This document shows positions 51,818-61,282 of a stretch of DNA of 64,000 bases, piece after piece (position 1 is the first letter of the stretch; each line of letters starts with the position of its first letter). Under the pieces are notes generated by a model. That model did no database searches. It was not told the DNA's origin and saw only the letters and a list, made by a program, of their open reading frames with translations. The DNA comes from Parafrankia discariae (GTDB lineage: Bacteria; Actinomycetota; Actinomycetes; Frankiales; Frankiaceae), in contig NZ_KB891208.1 in assembly GCF_000373365.1 (NCBI RefSeq), forward strand, positions 1 to 64,000, read 5' to 3'. A program made the translations under genes and the position numbers.

Positions 51818-53503
51818 ATGATCAAGATCGGAAGCCCGCCGGCCGAGAGGTCGCTCAACCTGCCCTACTGGACGAAGGGCGACACCAACGCCTTCTTCGG
51901 CCTGGGCATCAACGTCCTGGTCAACGTGATCGTCCTGACGTCGCTGTGCCTGTTCGTGGTGAACATCCCCAAGGGGGACGTGTTCGGCGCGATCCTGCCC
52001 GCGCTGGGCATCGCGATGCTGCTCGGCAACTTCTTCTACGCCTGGCTCGGTCGCCGGCTGGCGTTCAGGGAGGGCCGGGACGACGTCACGGCCATGCCGT
52101 ACGGGCCGAGCGTGCCGCACATGTTCATCGTCGTCTTCGTGATCATGCTGCCGATCTACCTGAGGACGAAGGACCCGGTGGCCGCCTGGCAGGCGGGCCT
52201 CGCCTGGGCGTTCATCATCGGGATCATCGTCATGATCGGTGCCTTCGTCGGCCCGACCATCCGCCGCCACGCCCCGCGGGCGGCCATGCTCGGCACGCTC
52301 GCCGGCATCTCCATCGCCTTCATCTCGATGCGGCCGGCGGCGCAGATGTGGGACGCCGCCTGGATCGCGTTGCCGGTCTTCGGCCTGCTGCTGATCGGGC
52401 TGCTCACCGACCTGAAGCTGCCGTGGAACCTGCCGATCGGCGCGGTCGCGCTGCTGCTCGGGACGGCGATCGGCTGGATCGGCGGCTTCATGGACGCCCC
52501 CGCGGTCGGCGACGCGGCGAAGGACATCGCCGTCTCGCTGCCGACGTTCCACTTCGACAAGCTGATCGACGGCCTGTCCGACATCTCGCCGCTGCTCGCG
52601 ACGGCCATCCCGCTCGGGGTCTACAACTTCACCGAGGGCATGACCAACGTGGAGAGCGCGGCGTCGGCCGGGGACAGCTACAACCTGCGGCCGATCCTGC
52701 TCGCCGACGGTCTGGGCGCGGTCGTCGGCGCGGCGCTGGGCTCCCCGTTCCCGCCCGCGGTCTACATCGGCCATCCCGGCTGGAAGGCGGCCGGCGGTCG
52801 GACCGGGTACTCGCTGGCCACCGGGGCCGTCATCGCGCTGCTGTGCTTCCTGGGGATGTTCAGCCTGCTCAACGCGGTGCTGCCGCTGCCGGCGATCGTG
52901 CCGATCCTGCTCTACATCGGGCTGTTGATCGGTGCGCAGGCCTTCCAGGTGTCGCCGAAGGCGCACGGTGCCGCGGTGGTCGCGGCGATCATCCCGAACA
53001 TCGCGTCCTGGGCGGCGGGGCTGATCGACAACACGGTCACCACCGCGGTCGGCGTGGCGTCCAACCTGAATCCGGCGGTCCAGCTGAACGTCACCGACGA
53101 CGACCTGGAGGCGAACAGCGTGCTGCTGCACGGGCTGCACGTCCTCGGTGACGGGGCCGTCCTGGCCGGCCTGGTCCTGGGCACGATCGTGGCGTTCATC
53201 ATCGACAAGCGGTTCGTCCAGGCGACGATCGCGTCCGCGGCCGGCGCCGCGCTGGCGTTCGTCGGTCTGATCCACGGCGAGAAGGTCGAGTGGAACGCCA
53301 GCGGCCAGGTGGCGCTGGGCTACCTGTTCCTGGCGGTGGTCTGCGCGACCTGGGCCCTGACGAAGCCCGCGCCGCGGGTGCCCGACGCCGAGGAGATCGA
53401 GCTGGAACGGGTGCACGGCGTGCCGGCGCAGCAGCCCCGCGGTACCGGCACACCGGTGGCCGAGCCGGCGGCGGTGGCCGAGCCGGCGGCGGCGACGTCC
53501 TGA
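51818..53503 (+). CDS. NCS2/AzgA-like nucleobase or ureide permease
   Basis: 561 residues from ATG 51818 (GTG 51809 has GGGAG closer). About 12 membrane segments. Landmarks: WTKGDTNAFFGLGINVLVN, RLAFREGRDDVTAMPYGPSV, NFTEGMTNVESAASAGDSYN and FPPAVYIGHPGWKAAGGRTG. The C-terminal 45 residues are a Pro/Ala-rich tail. Members carry purines, pyrimidines or related heterocycles. Next to a biuret-hydrolase-like gene it may carry biuret or a ureide. A bidirectional terminator follows. Confidence 0.8.
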   Translation: MIKIGSPPAERSLNLPYWTKGDTNAFFGLGINVLVNVIVLTSLCLFVVNIPKGDVFGAILPALGIAMLLGNFFYAWLGRRLAFREGRDDVTAMPYGPSVPHMFIVVFVIMLPIYLRTKDPVAAWQAGLAWAFIIGIIVMIGAFVGPTIRRHAPRAAMLGTLAGISIAFISMRPAAQMWDAAWIALPVFGLLLIGLLTDLKLPWNLPIGAVALLLGTAIGWIGGFMDAPAVGDAAKDIAVSLPTFHFDKLIDGLSDISPLLATAIPLGVYNFTEGMTNVESAASAGDSYNLRPILLADGLGAVVGAALGSPFPPAVYIGHPGWKAAGGRTGYSLATGAVIALLCFLGMFSLLNAVLPLPAIVPILLYIGLLIGAQAFQVSPKAHGAAVVAAIIPNIASWAAGLIDNTVTTAVGVASNLNPAVQLNVTDDDLEANSVLLHGLHVLGDGAVLAGLVLGTIVAFIIDKRFVQATIASAAGAALAFVGLIHGEKVEWNASGQVALGYLFLAVVCATWALTKPAPRVPDAEEIELERVHGVPAQQPRGTGTPVAEPAAVAEPAAATS

Positions 53504-53509
53504 CTCCCG

Positions 53510-53554
53510 CGCCCCCGACCGCCCGGGCCTGGTACGCCGAGGCGGTCGGGGGCG
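53510..53554. terminator. bidirectional hairpin between permease and yceI
   Basis: CGCCCCCGACCGCC and its exact complement (14 bp) around 17 bases, between convergent genes. Confidence 0.65.
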
Positions 53555-53594
53555 TCGGCGACCGGGTGGGTGGGCCGCCGGGCGCGCGGCGGAG

Positions 53595-54320
53595 CTACTC
53601 GTTCGCCTCGACGCCGGTGAACCGCAGCGAGACCTCCATGGTGCCGTGGTCCTCGGTCGAGATCCCCGGCAGGCTGGGGTTCGGGATGTTGTAGTCGGAG
53701 AAGGTCACCGGGATCTGGCCGACGATCTGGATCAGGTCGCCGGCGCGGCGGGCCTGCAGGTCCATCGTGACCTCGCGGGCGGTGCCGTGCATGGTCAGCG
53801 TCCCGGTGGCCTGGTAGGTGCGGGTCTCGTCGCCGGCCGGCACCGTGCCCAGGTCGATCGGCCTGGTGAGCGTGAACTGGGACGTCGGATAGGTGTCGAC
53901 AGCCATGATCCGGCCACGGAACTGGTTGTCGCGGCGGTCCTCGTCGCTGCGCACCGAGGCCATCTGCACCTCGAACGTCGCCTCGGTGACGGCACTGTCG
54001 GCGATGGTCATCGTCCCGGAGACCTCCGAGGTGCGGCCCGCGGCGGTCGTCTTCTGGCCGAAGAGGACCTCGTTGACGCGGTAGCCGGCCTCGGAGCCGT
54101 CGCCGACCCGCCACCGGCCGTCCACCGAACCGTCGGCGGTCGAGCCGGCGGCCGACGAGCCGGGCGCGGGATCGTCGAGGGTGAACTCCTCCGGCGCGTC
54201 CTCCTTGATCACGTTGATGTAGAACGCGGTGCCGCCCACGACGAGGACCGCCACGGCCACGACGGCGCCGACCAGGAAGAGCGGCCAGCGCCGCTTTTTG
54301 TGAGGCGTGCTGTCTGCCAC
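53595..54320 (-). CDS. YceI family lipid-binding-like protein, membrane anchored
   Basis: 241 residues from GTG 54320 with AAGGTAGG 5 bases upstream. An N-terminal membrane anchor (PLFLVGAVVAVAVLVVGGTAF) precedes the YceI lipocalin-like domain (about 70-240), with VDGRWRVGDGSEAGYRVNE, GTMTIADSAVTEATFEVQM and TGTLTMHGTAREVTMDLQAR. YceI proteins bind isoprenoids or lipids in the periplasmic/extracellular space. An inverted repeat CCTTC-TT-GAAGG sits at the start. It is on the same strand as sulP downstream in sequence. Confidence 0.9.
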   Translation of the reverse strand: MADSTPHKKRRWPLFLVGAVVAVAVLVVGGTAFYINVIKEDAPEEFTLDDPAPGSSAAGSTADGSVDGRWRVGDGSEAGYRVNEVLFGQKTTAAGRTSEVSGTMTIADSAVTEATFEVQMASVRSDEDRRDNQFRGRIMAVDTYPTSQFTLTRPIDLGTVPAGDETRTYQATGTLTMHGTAREVTMDLQARRAGDLIQIVGQIPVTFSDYNIPNPSLPGISTEDHGTMEVSLRFTGVEANE

Positions 54321-54330
54321 CGGGTACCTA

Positions 54331-54342
54331 CCTTCTTGAAGG
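54331..54342. promoter_or_regulatory. CCTTC-TT-GAAGG inverted repeat at the yceI start
   Basis: It lies 11 bases upstream of the yceI start and overlaps its ribosome site, so a bound protein or a hairpin could control translation or transcription. Confidence 0.3.
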
Positions 54343-54458
54343 TTCAATCGTCCTGATGGCAATGTTGCACAGACAACCTGAACGAAAACCAAGGAAGCGG
54401 TGCCGGTGACCGTGTCGGGTCACCCGTCCAGCTACCGCCGCGGCACGCCCGGCCCGGC

Positions 54459-56147
54459 TCAGGCGTCCGGCCGGTCCGTCACTCGGGGTCGGGAACCCGC
54501 GCCACCGCCGGGCGATCCCGCCGTGCTGCCGGGCGATCCCGCGGTGCTGCCAGGCGATCCCGCGGTGCCGCCGGGTGATTCGTCCGGGCACGGCTCGGTG
54601 GCGGGAGTCACGGCCGGCCCCCTCGCCGAGAGCCGGGAGAGCATCGCCGCCGTGCCGCCGGCCGCGCCGGCGAGATGCACGGTGGTGCCACGCTCGGCGA
54701 ACTTCTGCAGGACGTCGTCCAGCGCGGCCACCCCGGCGGAGTCCAGGACCTGGGCCTTGGCGAGGTCGATGACGACCCGGGGCGGGTCGTGGGCGTAGTC
54801 GAACGCGTTCACCAGGTCGTTGCTGGAGCCGAAGAAGACCGGGCCGCTCACGGCGTAGAGGCGCTCGCCCCCCTCCGGGTCGAGCACGCTGGTGACCTCG
54901 GTGAGGTGCGCGACCCGGCGGGTGAACAGCAGCGCCGAGAGCACGACACCCACCAGCACCCCGTACGCCAGGTTGTGGGTGGGCACGACCACCGCGACCG
55001 TCGCGACCATCACCAGGGTCTCCGAGCGCGGCATCCGCCGCAGCGTGGACGGCGCCACGCTGCGCCACTCGAAGGTCATCACCGAGACCAGGACCATGAC
55101 CGCCACCAGGGCGGACATCGGGATCACGCCGACGATCCCCCGCAGGGGGACCACCAGCAGGAGCAGAAAGGCGCCGGCGGCGAAGGTGGACAGGCGGGTC
55201 CGCCCGCCGGAGGAGACGTTGACCATGGTCTGGCCGATCATGGCGCAGCCGGCCATACCGCCGAGGAAGCCGTTGACGATGTTCGCCAGCCCCAGGCCCC
55301 AGGCCTCGCGGTTGGCGTCGTGCGTGGTGTCGGTCATCCGGTCGACGATCTGCGCGGTGAGCAGGGTCTCCAGCAGGCCGACGGCGGTGAGCGTCGCGAT
55401 GTACGGTGCGATGATCCGCAGCGTCTCCCAGGTCATCGGGACGGACGGGAGCCCCGGGACCGGCAGCGAGCCGGGCAGGGCGCCCTCGTCGCCGACCGTC
55501 GGCACCGACAGGTCGAACGCCACGGTCGTCAGGGTCAGCAGGCCGACGGCGACCAGCGGCGGAGGCACGGCCCGGGTCAGGCGCGGGACCGTGAGCATGA
55601 TCGCCAGGCCGGCGCCGACCAGCAGGTAGACCGGCAGCGACTTACCGATGACGTGCGGCATCTGGGCCATGAAGATCAGGATGGCCAGTGCGTTGACGAA
55701 GCCGATCATCACCGTGCGGGGCACGAAGCGCATCAGCCGCGCCACCCCGAGCCGGCCGAGCACGAACATCGTCACGCCGACGCCGACCGTGGTCGCGAGC
55801 AGGTAGTCCAGGCCGTGCTCACGGACCAGCGGCGCCGCCACGAGCGCCATGGAACCCGCCGCCGCCGAGATCATCGCCGGACGGCCGCCGGTGAAGGCGA
55901 TGATGACGGAGATCGTGAACGACGCGAACAGGCCGACCTTGGGATCCACCCCGGCGACGACCGAGAACGAGATGGTCTCGGGGATGAGCGCGAGCGCGGT
56001 GACCAGGCCGGCGAGCAGTTCGACGCGGACCACCCGCAGCCCCGGCCAGCGGACACCGGCCAGCCGTCGCCGGGCCCGGGGGAGCCGGGCATGGCGGTCG
56101 GCGGACTGGGGCAGGGGCAGGGGCTGGCCCCGGGACATCTCAGGCAC
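54459..56147 (-). CDS. SulP family anion transporter with STAS domain
   Basis: 562 residues from GTG 56147 (ATG 56138 is an alternative). The transporter core has GLVTALALIPETISFSVVAG, FTGGRPAMISAAAGSMAL and NIVNGFLGGMAGCAMIGQTM, the SulP signatures, and about 12 helices. A C-terminal STAS domain (about 420-515) has RVVIDLAKAQVLDSAGVAAL. The last 45 residues are a disordered tail with GSPGSTA repeats. Members carry sulfate, bicarbonate or other anions; the sequence does not decide which. Confidence 0.92.
   Translation of the reverse strand: MPEMSRGQPLPLPQSADRHARLPRARRRLAGVRWPGLRVVRVELLAGLVTALALIPETISFSVVAGVDPKVGLFASFTISVIIAFTGGRPAMISAAAGSMALVAAPLVREHGLDYLLATTVGVGVTMFVLGRLGVARLMRFVPRTVMIGFVNALAILIFMAQMPHVIGKSLPVYLLVGAGLAIMLTVPRLTRAVPPPLVAVGLLTLTTVAFDLSVPTVGDEGALPGSLPVPGLPSVPMTWETLRIIAPYIATLTAVGLLETLLTAQIVDRMTDTTHDANREAWGLGLANIVNGFLGGMAGCAMIGQTMVNVSSGGRTRLSTFAAGAFLLLLVVPLRGIVGVIPMSALVAVMVLVSVMTFEWRSVAPSTLRRMPRSETLVMVATVAVVVPTHNLAYGVLVGVVLSALLFTRRVAHLTEVTSVLDPEGGERLYAVSGPVFFGSSNDLVNAFDYAHDPPRVVIDLAKAQVLDSAGVAALDDVLQKFAERGTTVHLAGAAGGTAAMLSRLSARGPAVTPATEPCPDESPGGTAGSPGSTAGSPGSTAGSPGGGAGSRPRVTDRPDA
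54510..54572 (-). repeat. 21-bp tandem repeat, three units plus partial
   Basis: GGGCGATCCCGCCGTGCTGCC-type units at 54510, 54531 and 54552, each differing at one or two bases, then a partial fourth. They encode GSTAGSP units at the SulP C-terminus. Confidence 0.88.
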
Positions 56148-56264
56148 GCGGAACTCTCACAAGGCGCGAGGCGGGGACGTCCCCCAACTCTTCCGGTAGG
56201 TCAGATATGACGATACAAAGCGCTCGAAACCGGATCTTCGGGCCCTCTCCTCGGGCGGCTCCGG

Positions 56265-57206
56265 TCAGGCCCGCGGCGCGCCCAGCTGCTCGAGGTACCG
56301 CTGCATCTGGTCGATCTCCCAGGCCTGGTTGACCACCATCGCCCGGGCCAGCGCCCGCACCCGGTCGTCGCCGGCGTGCATCGAGGCGTACTGCGCCATG
56401 GCCACGCCGCCGCGGTGATGGCGGATCATCAGGGTCAGGAACTGGACGTCCAGCTCACGCCCGCTGGCCGCCGCCAGCGCACCCAGCTCGGACTCGGTCG
56501 CCATGCCCGGCATCCGCACGGTCTCGCCTGTCCCGCCGGTGGTGGCCGCGCCGGTCGTGGCACCGCCGGACATGGTTCCGTCGGACATGGCGCCGTCGGT
56601 CATCGCGCCGCCGGTGTCGTGGTCGCCGTGGCCGCTCTGGCCGGAGCCGGAGCCGTCCCCGGCCATCCAGGCCATGGGCGTGTCGGCGGACGTCGAGCTC
56701 CGGCCCCAGCCGGCCAGCCACGTGCTCATGACGCCGATCTCCCGCTGCTGGCTGAGCGCGATGTCCTGGGCCATGTTGCGGACGTCCGCGTTGCCGCCGT
56801 GGCTGAACTCGACCATCGCCATCTGGACGGCCTGGGAGTGGTGCTCGGACATGTCCCGGGCGAAGCCCACGTCGACCGAGTCGTCGGCGGGCGGGCGGTC
56901 CAGCAGCGTGCGCAGGCCGGCGCCGCCGGCCAGCAGCCCGAGGACGGCGAACAGGACGAGCGGCGTCCACCAGAGCCGGACCCACGCCGGCGCGCGGTCC
57001 GCCCGCGTGTCCTCCGCCGGTCCGCCCCCGTCGCCCTCCGGGCCGGTGCCGGTGTCGGTGTCGGCGTTTGCGTCGTCCGCACCGGCCGTGGCCGCCGCGG
57101 GACTCGCCCACTCGACCTCGACCTCGGCGGCGGCGGGTGCGTCGTCTGTGGTCCTGCTGTCACGCGGCATGGCGGTCACGCCTCGGTCCTCGTCGGCTCG
57201 GCTCAT
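56265..57206 (-). CDS. DUF305 family membrane protein
   Basis: 313 residues from ATG 57206; a later ATG is possible. A single membrane helix (LWWTPLVLFAVLGLLAGGAG, about 77-98) is followed by two DUF305 halves with FARDMSEHHSQAVQMAMVEF and LMIRHHRGGVAMAQYASMHA, the paired-His motifs of the family. Between them lies a Gly/Thr/Met-rich insert with GAMxDG repeats. Members are often linked to copper or ferritin-like functions, but no function is shown. Followed by the FHA gene upstream in sequence, with an 83-base gap. Confidence 0.88.
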   Translation of the reverse strand: MSRADEDRGVTAMPRDSRTTDDAPAAAEVEVEWASPAAATAGADDANADTDTGTGPEGDGGGPAEDTRADRAPAWVRLWWTPLVLFAVLGLLAGGAGLRTLLDRPPADDSVDVGFARDMSEHHSQAVQMAMVEFSHGGNADVRNMAQDIALSQQREIGVMSTWLAGWGRSSTSADTPMAWMAGDGSGSGQSGHGDHDTGGAMTDGAMSDGTMSGGATTGAATTGGTGETVRMPGMATESELGALAAASGRELDVQFLTLMIRHHRGGVAMAQYASMHAGDDRVRALARAMVVNQAWEIDQMQRYLEQLGAPRA

Positions 57207-57289
57207 CACCGTCCAGTGTGACCCACGGACGGCGCCCGGTCAGGGGCGAACCGCCCGTCCGGCCGGGTCGCCCGGCCCCCCGGGCGCGC

Positions 57290-58810
57290 TCAGACCTGCA
57301 GGTGCGAGTTGAAGACGAAGGTCCGCTTGCCGACCTGCACGCGGGTGCCGGGGACGAGCGGCGCGGGCTGGTGCGGGTTCAGCGGGGTCCACACCGTCGC
57401 CTCGGGCGGGGCGATGTAGGTGCCGTTCGCCGACCCACGGTCGGTGATGACCGCGTCCCACCCGGTCAGGGTGATCACCGCGTGCACCCGGGACACGGCG
57501 CTCTCACCGTCCTCGACGGGCAGCGGGCGCGCGTTGCCGGCGCGGACGGCCTCGTCGCGGTCCGGCTGGCGCCCGATGACCAGATCCATGTCGACGTTGA
57601 CGGTCTGGCCGTCGTCGAAGACCAGGACGCCCACCGGCGGCCGCGGGCCGAGCACCGTCCGGTTCGTCTGCTGGGCCAGCGAGAGGCCGCACTCGGCGCA
57701 GTAGGGCGCCTGCGGGTGGTTGAAGTGGCCGTGGGCGCACAGGACGCCCTCGACCTGGGGCTGCGACGGGTTCGGCAGGATCGTCTGCGCCTCGTCGTCC
57801 TCGATGAGGTCGGAGACGGTGAAGGTCTGCCCCGGCAGCTGGGTCATGGCGTCGTGGTCGTCGTCGAGATCGTCGCCGAGATCGTCGTGCAGGCCGGGGG
57901 GCCCGCCCGGGGTGTGGCCCATCGCGTTGATCGAGCCGTGCCCCATCGAGCCGTGCCCGCCGCCGTGCTGTCCCCCCGAGTGCCCGGACTGCGCCGGCTC
58001 CCGCCCGGCGAGCTCCGTGGGCGGGTCCTCCTCGAGCTCGTCGAAGTCGGCGGCCTGCGTCGGCTCGGCGGCCGCGCGCATCCGGTGCGCCTCCTCCTCC
58101 CTGCTCAGCAGCGGGGTCAGTGCCGGCGGGGCGGTGGAGAGCGGGTCGGGTACCCGCCCGCCCGGGGTGGGGATCGGTGCCGCCCCGGTCATCGGCTCGC
58201 GCGGCGACTCGAACGGTGACTCGAAGCCGGCCAGCAGCGCGTCGGTCGAGGCCTTCGGGACGGGCAGCGCCGGGGAGTCGTCGGCCACCAGGCTCACCGC
58301 GGTGCCCGGCACCGCGCCGATCCGCAGGTCCAGCGGGAAGCCCAGGTCGTCGATCCCGCCGGTGGGCGCCCCGTCGCCGATCGTGCCGGTCGGCCCGACC
58401 TCCAGCCGGCTGATCTCGGCGGGCAGCAGGCGGTCGACCCAGGTGGCCGAATCCACCCCGGACAGCGAGACGGGGGACGGGCCGGTCGCGACGACGTCCA
58501 TCGCGCCGTGGACGAGCGCGGCGACCCGGTCGTTGACCGTCGTGAGGAGGCTGAAGTCGGGCACGCGGTCCGGATCGGCGTCGGCCAGCAGCCCGGCGAC
58601 GCGGCGGACGAGGCGGCGGCCCATCGTCGCCGCCGTGCCGGCCTCGCCGGCGACCTCGGCGCACAGGGCGAGCAGCCGCTTGGTCGTCTCGGTGGTCTCG
58701 GGCCGGCCCACGTGGGCGACGACCAGCACCCCGGGCAGTCTGACGACCACGCCCGTGTGCCCGCCGTGCCCCGTGCCGACCACGACCCGGAAACGGTCTA
58801 GTCCCGCCAT
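57290..58810 (-). CDS. FHA-domain protein with zinc-binding module
   Basis: 506 residues from ATG 58810 with GGGCGAGG about 3 bases upstream. N-terminal region (1-150) is of unknown fold. The middle is Asp/Gly/His-rich disordered. A small zinc module (VLCAHGHFNHPQAPYCAECG, about 350-380) precedes a C-terminal FHA domain (about 400-506) with VIGRQPDRDEAV, SRVHAVITL and DRGSANGTYI. FHA domains read phosphothreonine, so partners of the Ser/Thr kinases in this genome are likely. The zinc-FHA order resembles proteins of type VII secretion and cell division systems, without proof. Confidence 0.87.
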   Translation of the reverse strand: MAGLDRFRVVVGTGHGGHTGVVVRLPGVLVVAHVGRPETTETTKRLLALCAEVAGEAGTAATMGRRLVRRVAGLLADADPDRVPDFSLLTTVNDRVAALVHGAMDVVATGPSPVSLSGVDSATWVDRLLPAEISRLEVGPTGTIGDGAPTGGIDDLGFPLDLRIGAVPGTAVSLVADDSPALPVPKASTDALLAGFESPFESPREPMTGAAPIPTPGGRVPDPLSTAPPALTPLLSREEEAHRMRAAAEPTQAADFDELEEDPPTELAGREPAQSGHSGGQHGGGHGSMGHGSINAMGHTPGGPPGLHDDLGDDLDDDHDAMTQLPGQTFTVSDLIEDDEAQTILPNPSQPQVEGVLCAHGHFNHPQAPYCAECGLSLAQQTNRTVLGPRPPVGVLVFDDGQTVNVDMDLVIGRQPDRDEAVRAGNARPLPVEDGESAVSRVHAVITLTGWDAVITDRGSANGTYIAPPEATVWTPLNPHQPAPLVPGTRVQVGKRTFVFNSHLQV

Positions 58811-59017
58811 TGCCTCGCCCTTCGCCGCCCACCCGCGCCGTGCAAACGGTACCGATCTTCAGACTAGCGGCACCCGCGCACGGCGTACCGCACTTATCCT
58901 GCCGCGAGAGCGCTGGTTGAAGCCTTCGGTGTCGCTGTGCGGACCCCGCCGGCGGGGCAGCGGCGCACCGGTCGCGGCGAACGTGGTAATGGCCCCGGGA
59001 AGGCAGCGGCACCGCCG

Positions 59018-59452
59018 TCAGAGCACCCGGCCACCGTGGAAACGCCACCGCAGGAACGGGACGCGCATCGGGCCGTTCGCGCAGAGCCACACCGCCAGCC
59101 AAACGAGCCCGAAATGGACGAGGAAGGCCTTTCCCTCGATCTCGTCCGCACCCGGAACGGCGCCCGCCCGCGCCACCAGCCACACCAGCAGGCCCTCGTT
59201 CACCGCGGTGAGCAGGCCGAACATCGTCGGCCAGTCCTTCTCCCAGCGGAACTGCTGCAGCCCGTGGTAGGCGAGTTCCCAGCCCAGCCCGAGCAGGGCG
59301 ACCGCGAACAGCACGCCGAAGCTCGCCCGCCACGCCGCTCCGGCAGAGGCCTCGGTGGGCAGGAACGGGGCGACCAGCAGCGTCAGAACCACCCCGACGG
59401 TCGCGAGTAGGAACAGGCGGGTCTGCAGCCGTCCCGCCAGGGTCGGCACCAT
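59018..59452 (-). CDS. small membrane protein (144 aa)
   Basis: 144 residues from ATG 59452 with four hydrophobic stretches: FLLATVGVVLTLLVAPFL, ASFGVLFAVALLGLGWEL, TMFGLLTAVNEGLLVWLVAR and FLVHFGLVWLAVWLCANG. Conserved in actinobacteria without known function. It lies 29 bases downstream of the FAD oxidoreductase gene and may be co-transcribed with it. Confidence 0.75.
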   Translation of the reverse strand: MVPTLAGRLQTRLFLLATVGVVLTLLVAPFLPTEASAGAAWRASFGVLFAVALLGLGWELAYHGLQQFRWEKDWPTMFGLLTAVNEGLLVWLVARAGAVPGADEIEGKAFLVHFGLVWLAVWLCANGPMRVPFLRWRFHGGRVL

Positions 59453-59481
59453 GCGTCGTTCTTCTCCGATCGTGTGCGGTG

Positions 59482-61122
59482 TCAGACCGGTTGGTTACGC
59501 ATCCAACGCATCCACTGCGACACCGAACGTGCCACCCCTATCCGGGGTACGAATCCCTCCGCTGCCAGGTCGTCACAGATTTCCTGGGCGGCGATCTGCA
59601 GACCGAGGAAGGTGTCGACGCCCGGGAAGTAGCCGCCGAGGGTCGCCGCGCCCGAGGCGTAGAGCCGCCCCGGCCCGTTGCGGGTCCCGCGGACCTCGAA
59701 GGTCCGCTCGACGTCCAGCCGGCCGAGCGGGTTGTGCCCGGCTCCGGAGTGGTCGAGCAGGTCGGCCAGCACCCGGTGCTCACGGATGTCCGCCACCAGA
59801 CCGGTGGCGTCGATGACGTAGGCCGCCGGGACCTCCAGCATCCCGTCGGCGGTGCGGACCCGGGTGACCACCGTCCCGTCCGGGCCGGGGGTGAGCCGTT
59901 GTACCTCGCCCACCCGGGTCACGTACCAGCCCTCGTGGCGGCCGCGGGCGAGCTGGGCCTGCCACCGGCGCCGGCGGGGGGTGTTCGTCCCGCCGATCGT
60001 GTCGTAGAGCGCCCTGCGCTCGTCGCCCTCCAGGGTGCGCATGCGCGCCTTCAGCTGGCCGCCCCAGACCGACTTCGGGTAGTTGAACCCCTGGTAGGCC
60101 CAGCCGTCGCCGCCTCGGCGGCGCATGAACACGCTGGGGCCGTGCGAGCCGCGGACATACGTGCGGAACAGGTGCACGATGTGCGTCCGCGCGCCGTGCC
60201 GGTCGCGGTCGGTGATCAGCCGGTCGAGGATGCGCGAGGCCACGATGCCCGCCCCGCGCACCACCACCGTCGCCGGGTGCCGGATCAGCTCGTCGTAGAC
60301 GTGCTCGTGCGGCTCGTAGGCGTTCACCACCCGCCGCACGTCGCCGTACCGGGAGCGGTACTCCTGCAGGTCCGGGAGGAACTTCAGCCCCGGGTAGCCG
60401 ACTCCCAGGTGGACGTACCGGCTGCGGTAGGCCACCCGCTTCGTCGCGGACCGCCCGGCCGGAGGGGTGAGCACGGTCAGGTATCCCCCGCCCGCGCGGC
60501 GGCGGACCATCCTGACCTGCCCGGAGACCAGCATCTCGGGATACGAGATCCGGGCGGCCTCGCGGGCCAGGCCGTCGAAGACCATCCTGATCCGGGGGGT
60601 GAAGTAGTCCGAGAGCAGGGGCTCGGTCGCGACGTGCCACAGCGGCTTGACGAACCCCCGCAGGTCGCGGGCCGCGAACGCCTCCCGCACCGCGTAGGAC
60701 GGGAAGGCCCAGATGTTGTCCGGGGTCGAGCTCGAGTCCGAGCGGATGCGCTCGTGGTCGGGGATCTGCGAGACCCGGGTCAGGTACCGGTAGGTCTGCC
60801 AGGGGGTGTCGATGTTGGACAGCACCCGGATCGCCGAGGTCGGCACGCCGGCGATGCGCAGGTAGTCGACCAGGACGAACGAGCCGATCCCACCGCCCAC
60901 GGTGACCAGGGGCGTGTCGTGGACGGGGATGCCGGCGTCGGCGAGCATGCGGTCCGTCCAGACCGACGTCCCGATCAGGTGCGGGGTGAGGTCGCCACGG
61001 GCCTCGTCCCCGCCCGTCCGGGCCGGGGCGGGGGGCGCCTGTGGTGCCGCGGCGCTGCCGAGCAGGGTGGTGGGGCCGTCGAGCGGGTCGTCCGGACCGC
61101 CGGGCGGGTGCGGGCCGACCAA
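59482..61122 (-). CDS. FAD-dependent oxidoreductase (lysine/ornithine N-hydroxylase-like)
   Basis: 546 residues from a TTG start; GAGGAGGTGA 8 bases upstream supports this start over ATG options inside. An FAD Rossmann motif VTVGGGIGSFVLVDYL (about 70-90) and NADPH-type VVVRGAGIVASRILDRLI (about 290) resemble flavoprotein monooxygenases, and YFPGVDTFLGLQIAAQEICD fits the FAD C-terminal site. It is predicted to be soluble. The substrate is unknown. A paired membrane gene follows. Confidence 0.82.
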   Translation of the reverse strand: MVGPHPPGGPDDPLDGPTTLLGSAAAPQAPPAPARTGGDEARGDLTPHLIGTSVWTDRMLADAGIPVHDTPLVTVGGGIGSFVLVDYLRIAGVPTSAIRVLSNIDTPWQTYRYLTRVSQIPDHERIRSDSSSTPDNIWAFPSYAVREAFAARDLRGFVKPLWHVATEPLLSDYFTPRIRMVFDGLAREAARISYPEMLVSGQVRMVRRRAGGGYLTVLTPPAGRSATKRVAYRSRYVHLGVGYPGLKFLPDLQEYRSRYGDVRRVVNAYEPHEHVYDELIRHPATVVVRGAGIVASRILDRLITDRDRHGARTHIVHLFRTYVRGSHGPSVFMRRRGGDGWAYQGFNYPKSVWGGQLKARMRTLEGDERRALYDTIGGTNTPRRRRWQAQLARGRHEGWYVTRVGEVQRLTPGPDGTVVTRVRTADGMLEVPAAYVIDATGLVADIREHRVLADLLDHSGAGHNPLGRLDVERTFEVRGTRNGPGRLYASGAATLGGYFPGVDTFLGLQIAAQEICDDLAAEGFVPRIGVARSVSQWMRWMRNQPV

Positions 61123-61282
61123 CGCGCCTTCACCTCCTCAGCGGGCGGGCTCGCCGGGCCTGCCGCCGCGTGGGCGCGGGCGGCGGCGCCGCGACCGGGC
61201 CACCTGGACCGGATTGCCAGGATAGGTGGCCCGATGACTCTTCCGAGCTGGGGTGTCCGGGGCAAGACACCGCCCGGCCGGG

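Noticed and set aside
51614..53416. 600-residue minus-strand frame
   Set aside because: Shadow of the permease gene, rich in Arg/Asp/Gln, typical of GC-rich DNA.
54675..56210. 511-residue plus-strand frame
   Set aside because: Antisense of the SulP gene; repeated Arg/His/Asp composition, no motif.
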